This document shows positions 11,396-19,278 of a stretch of 64,000 nucleotides of DNA, piece by piece. The stretch's first letter is position 1; each line of letters begins with the position of its first letter. Position numbers and translations under genes: made by a program. Under the pieces are notes generated by a model. It did no database searches. It had not been told where the DNA came from and saw only the letters and a list, made by a program, of their open reading frames with translations. Source of the stretch: Gemmatimonas sp. (GTDB lineage Bacteria; Gemmatimonadota; Gemmatimonadetes; Gemmatimonadales; Gemmatimonadaceae); NCBI RefSeq assembly GCF_027531815.1, contig NZ_JAPZSK010000006.1, positions 124,001 to 188,000 on the forward strand. The letters are read 5' to 3'.

Positions 11396-12603
11396 GCGGA
11401 CACGAGCTGGGGGAGGAACGAGGTCCCGCGGCCGCGCCAGGATTGCCCGAACCAGTCGGCCACTGTGGCACCGAGATCGGAGAAGGTGTCCCGCGTTCCC
11501 AGCGGGCCTCCACGCACGCGCGCTCCCGCCACCAGCAACGGCACGCGCTCGCGCGCGTGGTCCGTGGATGGCGTGGTGGGGTCGTTGCCGTGGTCAGCCG
11601 TGATGAACAGCAGGTCGTCCTCCCGCAGGGACGCAAGCAGTGACGGGAGTGCCCGGTCGAACGCCTCGAGCGCTCCCTGAAAACCCCGGACATCATTCCG
11701 ATGCCCGAAGAGCTGGTCGAAATCTACCAAGTTGGCGAAGCAGAACCCACGCGGCGCCGTATCCAGCCACCGGCGAATGGCCTCGAGCCCTGCCACGTTG
11801 TTGGTCGTGTGCTGCGACCGGATGGCTCGCCCGGCGAACAGGTCGTCCACCTTGCCTACCCCCGCCCTGGGCACGCCCGCAGCTTCGAGCACGTCGAGCA
11901 GGGTCACCCCGGGCGGCTGAATGGAATAGTCCCGCCGGTTCGCGGTCCGCTGCCACGCCCCTGGGGTTCCCACGAAGGGACGCGCAATGACCCGGGATAC
12001 GTCGTGCGGCGCCACCAGTTGCCGCCGCGCGACCTCGCAGGCACGGTAGAGCTCGTCCAGCGGAATCCACTGCTCGTGTGCCGCAATCTGGAAAACAGAG
12101 TCGGCGCTGGTGTACACGATCCACGCCCCGCGCTGCTGCTGCTCCTCGGCGAATTGCGCGATGACGGCCGTCCCGCTGGCGACGCAGTTGGCGATGACCG
12201 GTCGGCCGGTGGCGGCAACGAACGCGTCGATCACCGCCGGCGGAAAGCCGTTGGGGTAGGTGGGAAAGGGGCGCTCGAGATGCAGCCCGGCCAGCTCCCA
12301 GTGCCCGGTGGTGGAGTCCTTCCCGGCAGAGCGCGGCAGCATGACCCCGTACGCGCCCACGGGGTGCACGGCCGGCGGCACCCCGGCGATGTGCGTGGCG
12401 TTGCCAAGGCCGAGTCGCTGCAGGTTGGGCAGCGTGAGCCCTCCCACGGCACGGGCAATGTTGCCGATGGTATCGCTGCCGGTGTCGCCGTAGGCCGCCG
12501 TATCCGGTGCCTCGCCGCACCCCACGCCATCAAGCACGAGGAGCAGGGCGCGGCGCAACGCCGGGTCGGCGTGCGGAATGTCGGTTGGCGGCGTGGCAGA
12601 CAT
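11392..12603 (-). CDS. deoB: Phosphopentomutase
   Basis: Interconverts ribose 1- and 5-phosphate (and the deoxy forms), linking nucleoside salvage to central carbon metabolism. It is a 403-residue alkaline-phosphatase-superfamily enzyme. Metal-binding blocks are LVLDGVGCGEAPD near the N-terminus with the following GDTGSDTIGN, then NLVDFDQLFGHRND and TADHGNDPTTPSTDHARE near the C-terminus. The ATG at 12603 gives the usual short lead before the first metal motif; the frame is open to 12672 but that part overlaps alr. It overlaps cdd downstream by 4 bases and lies 13 bases after alr. Confidence 0.95.
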   Translation of the reverse strand: MSATPPTDIPHADPALRRALLLVLDGVGCGEAPDTAAYGDTGSDTIGNIARAVGGLTLPNLQRLGLGNATHIAGVPPAVHPVGAYGVMLPRSAGKDSTTGHWELAGLHLERPFPTYPNGFPPAVIDAFVAATGRPVIANCVASGTAVIAQFAEEQQQRGAWIVYTSADSVFQIAAHEQWIPLDELYRACEVARRQLVAPHDVSRVIARPFVGTPGAWQRTANRRDYSIQPPGVTLLDVLEAAGVPRAGVGKVDDLFAGRAIRSQHTTNNVAGLEAIRRWLDTAPRGFCFANLVDFDQLFGHRNDVRGFQGALEAFDRALPSLLASLREDDLLFITADHGNDPTTPSTDHARERVPLLVAGARVRGGPLGTRDTFSDLGATVADWFGQSWRGRGTSFLPQLVSA

Positions 12604-12616
12604 GCAACGGAGCGAA

Positions 12617-13762
12617 TCAGGAAGGAAAAGCAACGGGAACAGGCAGCGCATCGTGGTACACCGGTGGCACACGCTGCGAGAGACCGGTGAGCAGCTCGTA
12701 CGGTGACACCCCGCCGGCGTCCGCCACCATGCCCACCGTGAGGAGGTCGGCCCCGTCCCGACCGATGAGCGTGGCCACCTGACCGATGTCGCAGGGGACC
12801 CCCGTCACGTCAATCATGACCATGTCCATGGTGACCCGACCGACGACGGAGCAGCGCGTCCCGTTGATCAGTACCGTGCCGACGTTGGAAAGATGCCGGC
12901 GGTACCCATCGGCGTAGCCACAGGCGAGGGTGGCGATGCGCCGCATGCCTGCGGCGCGCCAGGTGGCCCCGTACGAGACCGACTCCCCCGGGTGCACATC
13001 CCGGAGGTCGATGACGCGCGCCCGCAGGTGCACCACCGGCAGCAGCCCCAACTGCTGGTCGAACATCCCCGCGTAGAGGGCAATCCCAGGACGGGCGAGA
13101 TGGCCCGGGGATCCGTGGGAGCGGCTGGCGATGCCGCCGCTGTTGTCGCTGTGCCGCAATACGCCGGGTGACAGCACATCGGCCAGCGTTGCCAGGGACG
13201 CCGCGAAGCGCTCGTCCTGTTCGTCGCGCGACGGGAGCGATTCGTCGGCGGAATGGAAGTGCGTGAAGACGCCCTCGGGAGGGGCAGCCGCCACCGCGTC
13301 ACGCAGGGCGGCGACACGGTCCCAGCGGACCCCGGCGCGCGCCATGCCGGTATCGATGGACAGGTGATACGGGGCCATGGTCAGGGAGCGCCAGGCGGCG
13401 ACATCGGCGCCAACGTGCAGCGACGGCGTGACGTGGAGGGAGGCCGCGCGCGATAGCTCCGTTGGCAGCAGCGGTTGCAGGCAGACGATGCGGCCACGGC
13501 AGCCGGCGTCACGCAGGGCCTCGGCCTCGTCGAGGCTGGCAATGCCGACCCCCCACGGGGCGTCGTCACGGGACGGCTGATCACGGAAGGCCACGCCGAG
13601 CGCGCGGCACACGGCGATGGCGCCAATGCCGTAGCTGTCCGCCTTCACCATGGCCAGCAGCGGTACGCCGGCGCGGGCACGCAGCACGGCGGCATTGTGG
13701 CGCACAGCTGCGAGGTCTACATCGAGCCAGGCGCGGGCAGTGGGGTGGGCGGAGTGCGGCAT
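12617..13762 (-). CDS. alr: Alanine racemase
   Basis: A PLP enzyme making D-alanine for peptidoglycan. The 381-residue product has the PLP lysine in AMVKADSYGIG (Lys40) and the second catalytic Tyr in SVSYGATW (near 263), then ACGYADGYRR and GRVTMDMVMIDVT. The common GHG after the lysine motif is GIG here, a change outside the catalytic pair. The ATG at 13762 is chosen because a -10-like TATTCT ends only 8 bases before it; a GTG at 13780 would place that element inside the gene. It heads the alr-deoB-cdd-lipoprotein-barrel-miaB run and is divergent from mazG. Confidence 0.94.
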   Translation of the reverse strand: MPHSAHPTARAWLDVDLAAVRHNAAVLRARAGVPLLAMVKADSYGIGAIAVCRALGVAFRDQPSRDDAPWGVGIASLDEAEALRDAGCRGRIVCLQPLLPTELSRAASLHVTPSLHVGADVAAWRSLTMAPYHLSIDTGMARAGVRWDRVAALRDAVAAAPPEGVFTHFHSADESLPSRDEQDERFAASLATLADVLSPGVLRHSDNSGGIASRSHGSPGHLARPGIALYAGMFDQQLGLLPVVHLRARVIDLRDVHPGESVSYGATWRAAGMRRIATLACGYADGYRRHLSNVGTVLINGTRCSVVGRVTMDMVMIDVTGVPCDIGQVATLIGRDGADLLTVGMVADAGGVSPYELLTGLSQRVPPVYHDALPVPVAFPS

Positions 13763-13814
13763 AGCCCTTAAGAATAGCACACATCCTCGTCACGCCCCAT
13801 CTCGCCCTGGTCCC
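13763..13814. promoter_or_regulatory. Divergent alr/mazG promoter region
   Basis: A 52-base gap between divergent genes. On the minus strand TATTCT (13776-13771) is a good sigma70 -10 match. Its expected start point, about 7 bases further on, would fall at or within 1-3 bases of the alr ATG at 13762, implying a leaderless or nearly leaderless transcript. A -35 element is weak (GTGACG region, 16-17 bases upstream). No convincing plus-strand promoter for mazG was found. Confidence 0.4.
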
Positions 13815-14681
13815 ATGTCCACCGACATCCCCCCTTTCGCTCCCGAGCCCTCGCCGCCGTCGGTGCCCGCGCCGGTGCCTGGGTCGGTGCCTGGGTCGGT
13901 GCCTGCGCCGCGCACGATGGACGACGCCCTGGCGCTCATGCGCGACCTGCGTGCCCGCTGCGAGTGGGATGCGGCGCAGACGCACCAGTCCCTGCGCCCC
14001 TACCTGATCGAGGAAGCGCACGAGGTGGACGACGCCATTGCGGGCGGCGACGACGGCGTGTTGCGAGACGAACTGGGGGACCTACTGCTGCAGGTGCTCT
14101 TTCACAGCGTGGTGGCCGAAGAGCGTGGCGCATTCGGCATGGCCGACGTGGCCGGTGCGCTCATCGCGAAGATGCATACGCGGCACCCGCACCTGTATGG
14201 CGACGGCATCAAGCGGAGTTGGGAGAGCATGAAGGCGGCCAAGGCGGCGCGCTCGACCCTCGAGGAGGGACTGCCGGCGGGGTTGCCCTCCCTGCACCGG
14301 GCGCACCGGCTGCAGGACCGAGCCGCGGGGGTGGGCTTCGACTGGGATGATGCCCTCGGCCCCCTCGCGAAGGTGCGGGAAGAGGTGGAGGAGGTGGCTG
14401 CGCTGATCGATCCCGCTACCGGTGCCGTGCACGATGCGGACGCGCTGGAGGCCGAACTGGGTGACCTGCTGTTCGCGGTGGTGAATCTCTGCCGCAAGAC
14501 CGGTGTGCACGGCGCGTTGGCGCTCGACCGCACCAACGCCAAGTTCGTACGCCGCTATGCCACCATGGAGCGGCTCGCCCAGGCCGACGGGCGCCCCCTG
14601 CGCGAACTGACGCTCGAGGAACAGGACCGGTACTGGGATGCGGTGAAGCGCGAGGAGCGAGGGGAGGAGCGGTCGGACTGA
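13815..14681 (+). CDS. mazG: Nucleoside triphosphate pyrophosphohydrolase
   Basis: Hydrolyses (d)NTPs to NMP and pyrophosphate, a house-cleaning role. The protein has 288 residues with two MazG modules. The first holds LIEEAHEVDDAI and DELGDLLLQVLFH; the second holds EEVEEVAALID and AELGDLLFAVVN, each an EExxE...ExxD metal site. An N-terminal tail of about 38 residues is rich in Pro, Val and Ser and is coded by a 12-bp direct repeat (gtgcctgggtcg twice, then a variant). The ATG at 13815 is taken; ATG codons near 13917 would omit the tail. It is the only confident plus-strand protein gene here and converges on asnS. Confidence 0.93.
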   Translation: MSTDIPPFAPEPSPPSVPAPVPGSVPGSVPAPRTMDDALALMRDLRARCEWDAAQTHQSLRPYLIEEAHEVDDAIAGGDDGVLRDELGDLLLQVLFHSVVAEERGAFGMADVAGALIAKMHTRHPHLYGDGIKRSWESMKAAKAARSTLEEGLPAGLPSLHRAHRLQDRAAGVGFDWDDALGPLAKVREEVEEVAALIDPATGAVHDADALEAELGDLLFAVVNLCRKTGVHGALALDRTNAKFVRRYATMERLAQADGRPLRELTLEEQDRYWDAVKREERGEERSD

Positions 14682-14707
14682 CGACCAGCAACTCGAACCA
14701 CAAACTT

Positions 14708-14747
14708 CGAACTCCCCCGGCGATCGCGTGATGTCCGGGGGAGTTCG
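14708..14747. terminator. Bidirectional hairpin terminator, mazG/asnS
   Basis: A perfect 13-bp inverted repeat: cgaactcccccgg (14708-14720) pairs with ccgggggagttcg (14735-14747) around a 14-base loop. A T-rich stretch (ttgttcggagttt) follows on the plus side and an A/T-richer tract follows on the minus side. It lies between convergent stops (14681 and 14813), as expected of a terminator used from both sides. Confidence 0.8.
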
Positions 14748-14812
14748 TTGTTCGGAGTTTCAGTTCCTGGTTCTCAGTTCTGCGGCTTATCTACTCCAAC
14801 CTCACTTCCCCC

Positions 14813-16114
14813 TTACGGCGCGATCCGCCCCATGAGGCGCGGGAACGGAATGCACTCGCGGATGTGCTCGATGCCGCAGATCCACGCGATCGTACGCTCG
14901 AGGCCAAGGCCAAAGCCGGAGTGAGTGAAGGTGCCGTACTTGCGCAGGTCGAGGTACCAGCCGTAGGCCTCCATCGGCAGTCCTTCGTGAGAAAGACGCG
15001 CGAGGATCTTGTCGTAATCGTCCTCGCGCTGTGAGCCACCGATGATCTCGCCACGGCCTTCGGGCGCAAGCAGGTCGGCGCAGCGTACCGTGCGTGGATC
15101 GGCCGGGTTCTCCTTCATGTAGAACGCCTTGGCCTCCTTCGGGTAGTTCACCACGAAGACCGGGCGCTGGTACTCGTCCACGATCATCGCTTCGTCCGGC
15201 GCGCCGAGGTCGTCGCCCCAGGTGATTTCGCTGCCCTTGCTCTGCGCGAGCTTCACCGCGTCGCCGTAATCGAGGCGCACGAACGGCTGCGACACACAAT
15301 CGAGCTTGCTGGTATCGCGCTCGAGGACCTTGAGCTCTTCCTGCCGCCGCTCGAGGACCCGCTCGACCAGATAGCGCACGAAGGCTTCCTGCAGGTCCAT
15401 GTTGTCGTCCTGGTCGTACCACGCCATCTCCGGTTCGATCATCCAGAACTCGGTGAGGTGGCGGCGCGTCTTGCTCTTCTCGGCGCGGAAGGTGGGGCCG
15501 AAGGTGTAGATGCGCCCGAGCGCCGCGGCGAGCGCCTCGCCGTACAGCTGCCCGGTCTGCGCGAGGTAGGCCGTGCCCTCGTCGAAGTACTCCGTGCTGA
15601 AGAGCCCTGCCCGTTCGCCGATGGCGGCCGTCAGGATGGGCGTGTCGCAGCGGATGAAATCACGCGCGTAGAAGAAGTCGTGTACCGCCTGTTCGAGCTC
15701 ATGCCGGACCCGCATGATCGCCACCTGGCGCTGGCTGCGCAGCCAGAAGGTGCGATTATCGAGCAGGAAGTCGATGCCGTGCTCCTTGGGCTGAATGGGG
15801 TAATCGAGCGGGCTGGTGCCGATGATCCCCAGCTCCTTCACCCCCATCTCGAAGCCACCGGGCGCGCGCGCATCGGCGCGCACGTCGCCGGTGAGGAGCA
15901 CGCTGCACTCCTGGGTGAGCTGCCCGAACTGCTCCCATGCCGCCTCACTGACCTCGGCCTTCACCACCACGGCCTGCATGACCCCGGTACCGTCGCGCAC
16001 GACGGCGAAGCCCAGCTTCCCCTTGGAGCGCAGATGGGTGACCCAGGCGCGCACGGTGACCGTGGCGCCGACATGGTGCTGCAGATCGGCAATGCGGGTG
16101 GTGGACGTGTTCAC
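14813..16114 (-). CDS. asnS: Asparaginyl-tRNA synthetase
   Basis: Charges tRNA-Asn with asparagine; class IIb. An N-terminal OB-fold (LQHHVGATVTVRAWV onward) is followed by the class II core: FWLRSQRQVAIMRVRHELEQ, the motif 2 region FGPTFRAEKSKTRRHLTEFW and the C-terminal GFGLGLERTIAWICG of motif 3. FYMKENPADPRTVRCADLL and IIGGSQREDDYD are typical of AsnRS rather than AspRS. From the GTG at 16114 it is 433 residues; a GTG at 16177, two bases after the recG stop, would add 21 poorly conserved residues and cannot be excluded. Last gene of the ftsY-recG run. Confidence 0.94.
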   Translation of the reverse strand: MNTSTTRIADLQHHVGATVTVRAWVTHLRSKGKLGFAVVRDGTGVMQAVVVKAEVSEAAWEQFGQLTQECSVLLTGDVRADARAPGGFEMGVKELGIIGTSPLDYPIQPKEHGIDFLLDNRTFWLRSQRQVAIMRVRHELEQAVHDFFYARDFIRCDTPILTAAIGERAGLFSTEYFDEGTAYLAQTGQLYGEALAAALGRIYTFGPTFRAEKSKTRRHLTEFWMIEPEMAWYDQDDNMDLQEAFVRYLVERVLERRQEELKVLERDTSKLDCVSQPFVRLDYGDAVKLAQSKGSEITWGDDLGAPDEAMIVDEYQRPVFVVNYPKEAKAFYMKENPADPRTVRCADLLAPEGRGEIIGGSQREDDYDKILARLSHEGLPMEAYGWYLDLRKYGTFTHSGFGLGLERTIAWICGIEHIRECIPFPRLMGRIAP

Positions 16115-16179
16115 GGAGACGGCGGATAGCGGTTGAACGAGAGAATGCGCAGTGGCGGCGCCGCGTGAAGTATGCACCG

Positions 16180-18306
16180 CTACCCCACCCGGAAGTAGTC
16201 GAGGGCGCGGGCATAGCCCACCGTGAGCTGGTGCCGCAACGCCACATGGGCGGGGGCCTCGAGCTCCGGATCGTCCCGCAGCAGCCGGTCGGCGACCTGG
16301 CGTGCCGTGTCGTTCAAGGCGTCATCCCGCAGCAGATCGGCCACGCGGAACGCAGGCAAGCCGTGCTGCTTCGCCCCGAAGAGGTCGCCCATGCCGCGCA
16401 ACTTCAGGTCGGCACGGGCAATCTCGAAACCGTCCTCCGTGGCGGCGAACAGACTCAGGCGCTCGGCGGCCTCGGTGCCCACATCACCCAGCAGGACGCA
16501 GTACGACTGTTCGGCCCCGCGCCCCACCCGTCCGCGCAGTTGATGCAGCTGCGACAACCCGAACCGTTCGGGGTGTTCGATGATCATGACCGTCGCGTTC
16601 CCCACGTCGATCCCCACCTCGATCACGGTGGTCGCCACGAGCACGTCGAGCTCACCGTCGCGAAAACGGCGCATGATGAGATCGCGCGCCTCGGCGGCCA
16701 GGCGTCCGTGCAGCAGCGCAACGCGCCGTGTGCTGAAGACGCCCCCCACGAGCGTGTCGTACATGACGGTCGCCGCCTTGAGATCGATCTTCTCGCTCGT
16801 TTCGATCAGAGGATACACCACGTAGACCTGCCGACCCGCGTCGAGCTGGCTATTGGCAAACTCGAACACCTTGGCGCGGCCGGTCTCCGGCCGTACCACG
16901 GTCGTGACCGGGTGCCGCCCCGGAGGCCGTTCGTCGAGCACGCTCACGTCGAGGTCACCGTACAGCGTCAGGGCCAGCGATCGCGGAATGGGCGTGGCGC
17001 TCATGAGCAGGACATCGGGGGCGTCGCCCTTGGCGCCCAAGATGGCGCGTTGCTCCACCCCGAACCGGTGCTGTTCATCGATGATCGCGAGCCCGAGGTT
17101 GGCAAAGGTCACGTCCTCCTGCAGCAGCGCGTGCGTGCCGATGGCGAGCACGGGTTCGTGGCTGGCCAGTCGCGTGAGCGCCGCGCGCTTCTCGCGCGCG
17201 CCCTGCCGACCCGTCAGCAGCACCGGGGTAATGCCGAGCGGCGCCAGCAGTCGCTCGATGCTGCGGGCATGCTGCTCGGCGAGCAGTTCGGTGGGTGCCA
17301 TGAGCGCCACCTGGGCTCCGTTCTCCATGGCGAGGAGCGCGCTGAAGAGCGCCACCACGGTTTTTCCGGCCCCCACGTCGCCCTGCAGCAGGCGATGCAT
17401 GCGACGCGGGCTCTCCATGTCGTGCACGATTTCACGAATGGCACGCACCTGGGCATGCGTGAGGGTATACGGAAGCGCCTCCCGCAACTTGGTGGTGAGA
17501 TCCCGGCGATTCTCGAAAGCCCGACCGCTGCGCGCGGCCCGTGCCACCTGGTTGGCCTTGCGATGCAGCAACTGGACACAGAGCAGTTCTTCGTATGCCA
17601 ACCGGGCGCGGCCCTGCATGGCCTCGGCGACGCTTGTCGGCCGGTGTACCATGCGCAGCGCCTGCGGTAGCGACGGGACCTGCGCCGCGTCGAGGATCCA
17701 TGCCGGCAGCGGCTCGGTGACGAGCGGCAGGAGCGCGTCGAGATGCTGCTGCACCATGGCGCGCAGCAATCGCACCGACAGGCCTTCGGTGCTGGGATAC
17801 ACCGCCAGCACCCGTCCCTCGCCGGTCCCCTCCTCATCGGGACCGAGATTGACGAACTCCCGCGGCTGCAGGCGACGGCCGTGGAAGAACCGCACCGGGC
17901 CGGTGCACAACAGCCAGTCGTTCGTGTTGATGGTGCGATCGAGAAAGGGCTGCCCTGGCCAGGCGATCTCCAGCATGCCGCTGGCATCCTGCACCACGGC
18001 CTGAAACACGCGCAGCCCCTTGCGCGTGGGGAGCACGCCCTTGGCGATGACCTTGCCGAGTACGGTCACATCCGCCCCCACGTCGGCCTGCGCGCTGGGA
18101 GTGACGGTCGTGGCGTCTTCGTAGCGATGTGGCACATGGCGCAGCAGGTCGCCGGCCGTGATGATACCGATGCGCGCCAGACTGGCGGCGCGCGCCGGTC
18201 CCACCCCCTTGAGGTACGTGACCGGGGTGTCGAGCGTCAGGCGTGGTGCCGGACGCGCGGGCGGGCGTCGCCGACGCGCCTCCGCATCCGGGTCACCGCG
18301 CGACAT
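16180..18306 (-). CDS. recG: ATP-dependent DNA helicase RecG
   Basis: Branch-migrating helicase acting on stalled forks and recombination intermediates. It has 708 residues. A wedge/OB domain (DVTVLGKVIAKGVLP) precedes two RecA-like domains. Walker A is LLQGDVGAGKT, Walker B is IIDEQHRFG, motif III is LLMSATPIPRSLA, and QLHQLRGRVGRGAEQSYCVL lies near the C-terminus. The ATG at 18306 shares its A with the ftsY TGA (TGATG), so coupling is likely. A GTG at 18309 is the only slightly longer option. Confidence 0.96.
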   Translation of the reverse strand: MSRGDPDAEARRRRPPARPAPRLTLDTPVTYLKGVGPARAASLARIGIITAGDLLRHVPHRYEDATTVTPSAQADVGADVTVLGKVIAKGVLPTRKGLRVFQAVVQDASGMLEIAWPGQPFLDRTINTNDWLLCTGPVRFFHGRRLQPREFVNLGPDEEGTGEGRVLAVYPSTEGLSVRLLRAMVQQHLDALLPLVTEPLPAWILDAAQVPSLPQALRMVHRPTSVAEAMQGRARLAYEELLCVQLLHRKANQVARAARSGRAFENRRDLTTKLREALPYTLTHAQVRAIREIVHDMESPRRMHRLLQGDVGAGKTVVALFSALLAMENGAQVALMAPTELLAEQHARSIERLLAPLGITPVLLTGRQGAREKRAALTRLASHEPVLAIGTHALLQEDVTFANLGLAIIDEQHRFGVEQRAILGAKGDAPDVLLMSATPIPRSLALTLYGDLDVSVLDERPPGRHPVTTVVRPETGRAKVFEFANSQLDAGRQVYVVYPLIETSEKIDLKAATVMYDTLVGGVFSTRRVALLHGRLAAEARDLIMRRFRDGELDVLVATTVIEVGIDVGNATVMIIEHPERFGLSQLHQLRGRVGRGAEQSYCVLLGDVGTEAAERLSLFAATEDGFEIARADLKLRGMGDLFGAKQHGLPAFRVADLLRDDALNDTARQVADRLLRDDPELEAPAHVALRHQLTVGYARALDYFRVG

Positions 18307-19235
18307 CACGACTCGACCAGCTCCCGCGCGTACTCGCCGGCATCGAAGGGCTCGAGATCGCCGATCTGCTCGCCCAGCCCGACATACTTGACGGGCACGT
18401 TGAGCGCCTCGTGCACGGCCACGACGATGCCGCCCTTGGCCGTGCCATCGAGCTTGGTGACGACCACGCCCGTGACCGGCACCGCCGCCGAGAAGGTGCG
18501 CGCCTGCGACAGCGCGTTCTGACCGATGGTGCCATCGAGCACGAGCAGAATCTCGTGCGGTGCGTCGGGGAGCCGTTTACCGATCACCCGATGAATCTTG
18601 CGCAGCTCCGTCATCAGGTCGTCACTCGTGTGGAGGCGCCCCGCCGTATCCACGATGATCAGATCCACACCGCGGGTGATGCCGGCATCCACGGCGTCGT
18701 AGGCGACACTCGCCGGATCGCTCCCCGGCGCACCGCCCACAAAGTCCACGCCCGAGCGCTCGGCCCATACGCGTAACTGGTCGATGGCGCCGGCACGGAA
18801 GGTATCGGCAGCCCCGAGCAACACCCGCTTTCCCTGAGCACGGAAGGCCGCCGAGAGCTTGCCGATGAAGGTGGTCTTGCCGGCGCCGTTGACCCCGATC
18901 ACCAGGAGCACGGTGGGGCCACCGGGGTTGAGGCGCAGTGCCGGATCGCTGTTGCCCTTGCGGAGCGCCGCTTCCACGCCGTCGGCCAGCGCCCGTCGGA
19001 ACTCCTGCTCGGTCTTGACCTCGCCCCGCTTGTGGCGCCGTTCGACCTCGGCCACAAGCGCCAGCGACGTGGGGACACCGAAGTCGCTCTCGATGAGCAG
19101 CGTTTCGAGCTGCTCAAGCGAGCCGTCGTCCACTCCCCGGAAGAGCACGGACATGTCGGTGGTGACAACATCCTTGAAGCGCTGCCAGAGCGAGCGCTTG
19201 GGCACATCGTCCTTTCGGCGGAACAGTCGAGCCAT
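18306..19235 (-). CDS. ftsY: Signal recognition particle receptor FtsY
   Basis: Membrane-associated GTPase that receives SRP-ribosome complexes. It has 309 residues: a short basic N-terminus instead of a long acidic A domain, a helical N domain (about 15-95) and the G domain. Motifs are GVNGAGKTT (114-122), DTFRAGA (144-150), DTAGR (196-200) and TKLDGTAKGG (260-269), with LGEQIGDLEPFD at the C-terminus. It lies 43 bases after the vWA-like membrane protein gene and is coupled to recG. Confidence 0.96.
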   Translation of the reverse strand: MARLFRRKDDVPKRSLWQRFKDVVTTDMSVLFRGVDDGSLEQLETLLIESDFGVPTSLALVAEVERRHKRGEVKTEQEFRRALADGVEAALRKGNSDPALRLNPGGPTVLLVIGVNGAGKTTFIGKLSAAFRAQGKRVLLGAADTFRAGAIDQLRVWAERSGVDFVGGAPGSDPASVAYDAVDAGITRGVDLIIVDTAGRLHTSDDLMTELRKIHRVIGKRLPDAPHEILLVLDGTIGQNALSQARTFSAAVPVTGVVVTKLDGTAKGGIVVAVHEALNVPVKYVGLGEQIGDLEPFDAGEYARELVES

Positions 19236-19278
19236 CAGCCTCTATACCTTCGTCGGTGGATTAGTCGAAAGCCGCGCG

